Shown here piece by piece: positions 22,495 to 26,320 of a stretch of 26,320 nt of DNA (position 1 is its first letter; each line of letters opens with the position of its first letter). Made by a program: the position numbers and the translations under genes. Origin of the DNA: a virus; IMG/VR virus record IMGVR_UViG_3300017742_000097, positions 1 through 26,320 of that record; one strand, written 5' to 3'. The notes below the pieces were generated by a model, which ran no database searches, was not told where the DNA came from, and saw only the letters and a program-made list of their open reading frames with translations.

Positions 22495-22872
22495 ATGGCA
22501 ATAATTTATACACACAATACGTCTGGTGCAATAAGACGTTTAAAAAGAAGAAGACCCACTAAAGAATATATGATTGCTTTAGCAAAGCATATCAAGTATT
22601 TAAAAAAACTAGGTCTAAAAGTGAATGATAAAGGTAGAATTGTAATGAAACAAAACCCAAAATATACAACTGTTACATATAACGATATTTCAAAAGACAG
22701 TACGAAAAGACTAGACGCAGAATACTGGATTAACAAAAAATTTTCAGGTGGTACAAAACCTGTAAATAACTGGCGACTTGAAGAAAGTAAAAATTTTACT
22801 ATCGCTCCTGCCTACAACAAAGGTGCTTATCAAGTAATTACTAAATCTAACGTGAAAGACATAGGTAAGTAG
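22495..22872 (+). CDS. Basic hypothetical protein, probably leaderless
   Basis: 125 residues, very basic at the start (RRLKRRRPTKEY at about 14-25, then HIKYLKKLGLKV), so nucleic-acid binding is possible. The second half has YWINKKFSGGTKPVNNWRLEE and a beta-like end. No recognised domain. The ATG has no ribosome site and lies about 5 bases from the expected start of transcription. An 84-base gap follows that holds a second possible promoter. Confidence 0.65.
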   Translation: MAIIYTHNTSGAIRRLKRRRPTKEYMIALAKHIKYLKKLGLKVNDKGRIVMKQNPKYTTVTYNDISKDSTKRLDAEYWINKKFSGGTKPVNNWRLEESKNFTIAPAYNKGAYQVITKSNVKDIGK

Positions 22873-22889
22873 TGCGACATCCTGTCACA

Positions 22890-22918
22890 TTTACTTTTCT
22901 ATTAAAGCATGATAGAGT
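22890..22918 (+). promoter_or_regulatory. Possible weaker sigma70-type promoter
   Basis: TTTACT (22890-22895), 17-base spacer, TAGAGT (22913-22918) with TG at 22910-22911. Each box matches four of six consensus bases and the extended -10 helps. It would give a leader of about 30 bases with GAGGAG at 22943-22948 for the gene at 22957. Confidence 0.4.
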
Positions 22919-22956
22919 TAACAATATATTATTAATAACAACGAGGAGACTATAAT

Positions 22957-23283
22957 ATGACTACAAAAACTATACAACAAAAGATTAAAGAGAACGATTT
23001 ATCTATGCAAGGTATTTTGAAAGAGTTTAACTCTTACGATAATCCTTTAGACAAAGCAAAATTTCTTAGAGAAATGGGTGGGTTAAATTTACCCTATGAT
23101 GTGAATTGGGAGCGACTTGCTCAAGGATATGACGGCACGAAACCTTTTCCTGTCATTAAGAAAGTTGATGAAGATGAAGGTGACGAAGATATCCTTTCTG
23201 ATAGAGTTTCAATGGACTCTGTTGGTCATGCAGAAGGACATGGCGACCCTCTAACTAAAAGGGAGTTGGATGCGTTACTTTAG
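22957..23283 (+). CDS. Small acidic hypothetical protein
   Basis: 108 residues behind a strong GAGGAG site with 8-base spacing. A helical first half (IQQKIKENDLSMQGILKEF) is followed by a Pro/Gly-containing middle (GGLNLPYDVNWERLAQGYDG) and an Asp/Glu-rich stretch (VDEDEGDEDILSD) and a His-Gly segment (GHAEGHGDP). No enzyme family recognised. The end overlaps the lipoprotein gene by 14 bases. Confidence 0.65.
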   Translation: MTTKTIQQKIKENDLSMQGILKEFNSYDNPLDKAKFLREMGGLNLPYDVNWERLAQGYDGTKPFPVIKKVDEDEGDEDILSDRVSMDSVGHAEGHGDPLTKRELDALL

Positions 23284-23620
23284 TATCGCAATAATATTTA
23301 CAATGTTAACTGGTTGTGGAAGTATGAATGATAGAACTGTCCACGCCAGTTTATTTGTTGACCATTTAAATAATATGCCTATTGGTAAAACTAATTTTTT
23401 TATGTGGCACAATAGTGCTACAGGCAATCAAGGTGATGTTAAGATTGTGAATAGTTATATACATAAGTCAGGTGCTAAATGTGTTGATTATCAATCTACA
23501 GTTAATATACAAGATAGCTGGCCAATGAATTTTCCTGGTAGTTTAGATAGAAGTACAGAATTTGGTAAGGCGTGTCAAATGCCTGACGGTAGATGGCGAA
23601 TAATTGAAAGGGTAATGTAA
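23270..23620 (+). CDS. Lipoprotein resembling the 17-kDa surface antigen C-terminal domain
   Basis: 116 residues. A lipoprotein signal ends in LTGC (Cys16). The mature part, especially GAKCVDYQSTVNI and GKACQMPDGRWRIIERV, follows the C-terminal pattern of the Rickettsia 17-kDa surface antigen / RT0821 family, in which a Cys-x-Asp/Glu-Tyr strand pairs with G-x-A-C-x-x-x-D-G-x-W. The two Cys may form a disulfide in the periplasm. Such bacterial outer-membrane lipoproteins are common in alphaproteobacteria, so a host origin is plausible. A role in blocking superinfection or altering the envelope is inference. Confidence 0.65.
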   Translation: MRYFSIAIIFTMLTGCGSMNDRTVHASLFVDHLNNMPIGKTNFFMWHNSATGNQGDVKIVNSYIHKSGAKCVDYQSTVNIQDSWPMNFPGSLDRSTEFGKACQMPDGRWRIIERVM

Positions 23621-23826
23621 TGACAGTTTATTCTACACATGATTGGCGTAAGAATACAGATGACGCTAGAGTTATAGATGATAAAAATATGACATATGCA
23701 AAAGTAAATGATTGTAGAGTGTTATTTAAAAATCCTAAAACATTAAAGGAAGAACAAGTTGATGTTTCTAGGTTGGTAAGAGTATTCGTAAACAATCAAA
23801 CACAAATGAGGAAAAGTATAAAATGA
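23620..23826 (+). CDS. Small hypothetical protein
   Basis: 68 residues, starting at the TAATG overlap with the lipoprotein stop and ending in ATGA overlap with the next gene. The sequence has STHDWRKNTDDARVID then beta-like stretches (DCRVLFKNPKT, VSRLVRVFVN). It is soluble and slightly basic. No domain recognised. Position suggests translation coupled to the lipoprotein. Confidence 0.6.
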   Translation: MTVYSTHDWRKNTDDARVIDDKNMTYAKVNDCRVLFKNPKTLKEEQVDVSRLVRVFVNNQTQMRKSIK

Positions 23827-23948
23827 ATATGTTTTATGGTATATTAGTTTCAATTGGAATATTATTAGTACCTGTTGGTATGATGTATTTAATGAATAAA
23901 GAAAAACCAAAGAAAAAAGAACCAACTTATAATGATGATACTGTATGA
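23823..23948 (+). CDS. 41-residue single-span membrane protein
   Basis: Begins in the stop of the previous gene (ATGA) and ends in the next (ATGA). One hydrophobic helix (about 4-24) is followed by a Lys-rich tail (NKEKPKKKEPTYNDD), giving the basic side that would stay in the cytoplasm. No function recognised. Its even fit between neighbours supports it being translated. Confidence 0.6.
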   Translation: MNMFYGILVSIGILLVPVGMMYLMNKEKPKKKEPTYNDDTV

Positions 23949-24271
23949 GAGAACCAAACTTTAATGTAATGTTTTTTATTGTATTGATATTAGCATTATT
24001 AATCTGGTCAGGTGCAATAGCAAATGACGAGACACCTAAATTCACAAAGAGTAATTGTGTTATAGAAGTTATCTATGATGAAAACATGGAAAACGAAGTC
24101 AGTAGAAAAATGATATGTAGAGACGGTGTTATAGGTCCTACCTACTGGCAATTATTCGCTCAATTTTATTACGGACAGGAAAATGTGCCTGCCTACTGTA
24201 GAAAAGTTGAAGGCGGTTTAATACCTGATAAGGTATGTTTAACTAATGACGGCACTTGGGAGAAACAATGA
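23945..24271 (+). CDS. Small secreted protein with four cysteines
   Basis: 108 residues. A hydrophobic N-terminal segment (about 8-25) ends in GAIA then NDET, a likely signal peptide cut after residue 26. The mature part has four Cys (NCVIEV, MICRDG, AYCRKV, KVCLTN) able to form two disulfides, and an aromatic PTYWQLFAQFYYGQ segment. It is probably periplasmic. ATGA overlaps lie on both sides. Function not recognised. Confidence 0.65.
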   Translation: MREPNFNVMFFIVLILALLIWSGAIANDETPKFTKSNCVIEVIYDENMENEVSRKMICRDGVIGPTYWQLFAQFYYGQENVPAYCRKVEGGLIPDKVCLTNDGTWEKQ

Positions 24272-24390
24272 AGTTTATCTTTGGTATGATAATAGGTGGT
24301 ATTATTGTATATCATAATCCAGATATTGGGTTTGATATATACCACAACTCAATAGAGTATATAAGAGAGGTGATAAAAGGAAATGAATAA
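24268..24390 (+). CDS. 40-residue membrane-associated peptide
   Basis: Starts with ATG in the stop of the previous gene and ends 8 bases inside the lipoprotein gene. It has a short hydrophobic start (MKFIFGMIIGGIIVY) then HNPDIGFDIYHNSIEYIREVI. From memory, small proteins of this build are frequent in marine phages. Its 3' end carries AAAGGAAATG, which serves as ribosome site for the next gene. Function unknown. Confidence 0.55.
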   Translation: MKFIFGMIIGGIIVYHNPDIGFDIYHNSIEYIREVIKGNE

Positions 24391-24976
24391 AATAATAATA
24401 ATGATTTTACTAGGTCTGTTAGTTACAGGTTGTGCTAAGACAGTAAAAATAGAACATGAAGGACAGACCAAGTCTGGTATGTTAGAAGAAGTACCTAAAT
24501 GGTTTGTAGAAAAAGAAGGTAAGAAAGGTCTCTTTAATAAGAAAGACAAGTTTTATCTTTACGGTGTAGGTGTGGCAACAAGTCCAGATTTACAACTTGC
24601 AATGGACAAAGCAACAATGGTAGCGAAAGCTGACTTAGCAGATGTAATGCATGGTGAAATGAATAAGAATGCTAATGTGTTTATACAAGAACTAGGACAA
24701 GAAGGTTCTAAGATTATAAACTCTAAGGCAGAGTCCACAATTGTAAACATAATTAAACAAACTAAAGTACAAGGTTATGAACAATGGCAGATTGCTGTAT
24801 CTATAACTGGAGACAATGAGTATAGAGTTTACATGGGTTTACAGTTACCGTTAGGTGAGTTAAACAAGTTAGCAGAATTGGTAAAAGCAGAAGCTAAAAA
24901 AGATATAAATATGGCAGAAGCTAATATTAAAGCGAATGACGCTATAGATAGTTTAACAGAAATAGCAACGGAGTAA
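24383..24976 (+). CDS. LPP20-like lipoprotein
   Basis: 197 residues. The lipoprotein signal ends in VTGC (Cys17). The mature part has VPKWFV (about 37-42), then YLYGVGVATSPDLQLAMDKATMVAKADLADV (about 58-88), the pattern of the LPP20/LipL family: a Pro-x-Trp strand, a Y-x-x-G-x-G strand and a helix of A-x-x-x-A repeats. The C-terminal third is an Ala/Lys-rich helix. It is expected on the outer membrane's inner face. LPP20-type proteins are bacterial; a phage copy is notable. AAAGGA precedes the ATG. Confidence 0.75.
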   Translation: MNKIIIMILLGLLVTGCAKTVKIEHEGQTKSGMLEEVPKWFVEKEGKKGLFNKKDKFYLYGVGVATSPDLQLAMDKATMVAKADLADVMHGEMNKNANVFIQELGQEGSKIINSKAESTIVNIIKQTKVQGYEQWQIAVSITGDNEYRVYMGLQLPLGELNKLAELVKAEAKKDINMAEANIKANDAIDSLTEIATE

Positions 24977-24979
24977 ATA

Positions 24980-25240
24980 ATGTATAAAGTATTTTCAAAA
25001 GATAATTGTGTCTATTGTACAAAGGCAAAGTCCTTACTTAATAGTGTAAATTTACCTTTTGAGGAACATAAACTGTCGCCTACTTTTACACCAGATAAAA
25101 TGTTTGAAATGATAGGTAAACAAGTACGGTCTATGCCTCAAATTATGAAAGGTGATGAGTTGATTGGTGGTTATACTGATTTGCGAGAACATCTAATAAA
25201 TGAAGGTAAAATCAATTTCCAAAGTGAAACCAAGGAATAA
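24980..25240 (+). CDS. Glutaredoxin
   Basis: 86 residues, the size of a monothiol/dithiol glutaredoxin. Seen: strand YKVFSKDN, active site CVYC at residues 10-13, the cis-proline loop SMPQI with Pro53, and GGYTDL at 63-68 for glutathione binding. In T4-like phages such proteins give electrons to ribonucleotide reductase, which fits the nrdA C-terminal Cys pair encoded in this window. A GGAG site lies just before. It is followed closely by two overlapping short genes. Confidence 0.92.
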   Translation: MYKVFSKDNCVYCTKAKSLLNSVNLPFEEHKLSPTFTPDKMFEMIGKQVRSMPQIMKGDELIGGYTDLREHLINEGKINFQSETKE

Positions 25241-25319
25241 AGATTGGTGTACCAACCTAGGATGGACAAAACCAAAGAGAGTGATACTAGATGACAGCGA
25301 AAATTCTATCGTTTCCTGA
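25200..25319 (+). CDS. Possible 39-residue basic peptide bridging two genes
   Basis: ATG 25200 lies inside the end of the glutaredoxin gene and TGA at 25317-25319 lies inside the next gene, so it fills the 50-base gap between them. The product is basic then acidic (KVKPRNKDWCTNLGWTKPKR). There is no strong ribosome site and no recognised relative, so it may be noise. I list it because this phage packs its genes without gaps. Confidence 0.3.
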   Translation: MKVKSISKVKPRNKDWCTNLGWTKPKRVILDDSENSIVS

Positions 25320-25752
25320 CGGAAAACATATACCTAATCTGACCAGAGAACAGAAAATACCTGTAGAAGAAAAGATAGCGGAAGAACAAACAACAAAATA
25401 TGCTAATGCAGTTGCTGATGATATGGTCATTGGAATGTTGGCACAGTTACAACAAGAAGGTATGAATATTGGTTTACGAGATCCAAAGTTAAGTAACAAA
25501 ACTTTCTTAGATTTAGGTATCTTTATGGAGGCGTTAAAAGGTTTATTGTATAGAGAACTAAACTTAGAACACCCTTTCCACGATATAACTGATAATCTTA
25601 TGTTTAAACAAAAAGACGAGAAATCAGGTAGGACATATTCAGTAATTGATTATGAAGGTAAAAGAATTTGTGACAAAAATGATGAAGACGAAATTGAATT
25701 TGAAGGAGAAAATTTAGATGATACTGATAGACTACAGCCAGATAGCGATTAG
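25291..25752 (+). CDS. Hypothetical protein before the flap nuclease
   Basis: 153 residues. The first 40 are polar (ILSFPDGKHIPNLTREQ); a helical core follows (KYANAVADDMVIGMLAQL and FLDLGIFMEALKGLLYREL), then a beta hairpin (TYSVIDYEGKRI) and a very acidic tail. Pelagiphages, from memory, have similar proteins of unknown role next to DNA metabolism genes. GAGAG lies ahead of the ATG. It overlaps the nuclease gene by 35 bases, so the two are coupled. Confidence 0.65.
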   Translation: MTAKILSFPDGKHIPNLTREQKIPVEEKIAEEQTTKYANAVADDMVIGMLAQLQQEGMNIGLRDPKLSNKTFLDLGIFMEALKGLLYRELNLEHPFHDITDNLMFKQKDEKSGRTYSVIDYEGKRICDKNDEDEIEFEGENLDDTDRLQPDSD

Positions 25753-26320
25753 TAATATCGCTGTACAATTGGCAATGAGTAAAGACAAGATGACCTTGTC
25801 TATACCAATTGTAAGACATATGATACTAAACTCTATTAGAGGATTAGTACACAGATTTAAACAAGACTATCCAGGTGATGTTATCATTGCAGTTGACGGA
25901 CCGGCACCTTGGCGTAGAGATATATTTCCACACTACAAAGCAAAACGAAGGGAAGGGCGAGACGAATCCAAAACTGATTGGGAAAGTGTGTTTGGTTTAA
26001 TACACACAATCAAAGAAGAAATACGAGACAACTTCCACTATAAAGTTGTACAATTAGATAATGTTGAAGCAGATGACATTATTGCTGTACTATGTAAAAA
26101 ACACAAGACAGGATTAAACATTGCTACAGACGAAAAGATTTTAATTATATCAGGTGACAAAGACTTTCAACAACTTCAAAAGTATCCAGGCATATCTCAA
26201 TATGCACCTATACAAAAGAAGATGATAGAAACACAAAATCCACAAGAGTATATCTTTGAGCATATAATGAGAGGTGATACCTCTGATGGCATACCTAACT
26301 TCTTGTCACCAGACGATACC
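25718..26320 (+). CDS. rnh: 5'-nuclease, T4 RNase H type (3' end outside window)
   Basis: 201 residues of an incomplete protein; the T4 enzyme has about 305. It removes RNA primers and flaps from lagging strands. Seen: Asp5 (MILIDYSQ), VDGPAPWRRDIFPHYKAKR at 59-77 with Asp60, DNVEADDII at 114-122, SGDKDFQQL at 145-153 and the helix-hairpin metal loop RGDTSDGIPN at 185-194. All acidic metal ligands expected in this half are present. AAGGAG (25702-25707) precedes the ATG. The rest lies beyond the window. Confidence 0.92.
   Translation, partial: MILIDYSQIAISNIAVQLAMSKDKMTLSIPIVRHMILNSIRGLVHRFKQDYPGDVIIAVDGPAPWRRDIFPHYKAKRREGRDESKTDWESVFGLIHTIKEEIRDNFHYKVVQLDNVEADDIIAVLCKKHKTGLNIATDEKILIISGDKDFQQLQKYPGISQYAPIQKKMIETQNPQEYIFEHIMRGDTSDGIPNFLSPDDT

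Noticed and set aside
22872-22879. GTGCGACA here is the reverse complement of TGTCGCAC at 21107-21114
   Set aside because: Only 8 bases; a pairing between the two gaps is possible but not more than chance without conservation.
22951-22956. TATAAT directly before the ATG at 22957
   Set aside because: No -35 box at the right distance and it would start transcription inside the gene; the GAGGAG site argues for normal leadered translation.
1-26320. Search for tRNA genes, CRISPR arrays, insertion sequences and long direct repeats
   Set aside because: None could be recognised by reading; short AT-rich repeats are expected from composition.

Overview
The window looks like part of the genome of a T4-like marine myovirus, most likely one that infects an AT-rich marine bacterium; an alphaproteobacterium such as SAR11/Pelagibacter is my best guess. 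The reasons are an AT-rich sequence (about one third G+C by eye), every credible gene on the + strand, genes packed with ATGA-type overlaps, and T4-type genes: a gp61-like primase, class Ia ribonucleotide reductase (nrdA, nrdB), glutaredoxin, and a T4 RNase H-type flap nuclease cut by the right edge. Several unnamed genes resemble, from memory, proteins conserved in T4-like cyanophages and pelagiphages. No tRNA, CRISPR array or insertion sequence was seen.

Layout. 1-585: the end of a virion or appendage protein closed by an intrinsic terminator. 600-3821: seven unnamed genes typical of marine T4-like phages. 3823-5606: an envelope/lysis group with a DUF1353 protein, an overlapping inner/outer spanin pair and a coiled-coil membrane protein. 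5646-6904: two sigma70-type promoters, a short gene and the primase. 6906-11977: the nucleotide block nrdA, an oxygenase-like gene, an unknown gene, nrdB, a zinc ribbon and a PD-(D/E)XK nuclease. 11974-21077: a tightly coupled accessory island with three glycosyltransferases (one fused to a ParB-like domain), a radical SAM enzyme, a methyltransferase, a NodU/CmcH-type carbamoyltransferase, NAD synthetase, a nucleotide-sugar dehydrogenase, an unknown gene and a 2OG-Fe(II) oxygenase-like gene. 21078-24976: small genes under their own promoters, rich in membrane proteins, secreted proteins and lipoproteins. 24980-26320: glutaredoxin, an unknown gene and the flap nuclease.

How the genes may work together. 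The nrd genes and glutaredoxin would supply dNTPs, and the primase and flap nuclease would serve lagging-strand replication. The island reads as a pathway that makes and transfers a decorated sugar, acting on host surface glycan, virion or DNA; the target cannot be decided here. The small envelope genes would act on the host membrane.

Most unusual points: (1) a segment inside nrdA with different codon choice that almost coincides with a 121-codon hydrophobic ORF in the +1 frame preceded by a good ribosome binding site; (2) three promoters that place an ATG exactly 12 bases after the end of the -10 box, implying nearly leaderless mRNAs; (3) the sugar island, including a glycosyltransferase-ParB fusion and a phage NAD synthetase; (4) strong scarcity of GATC and GANTC.
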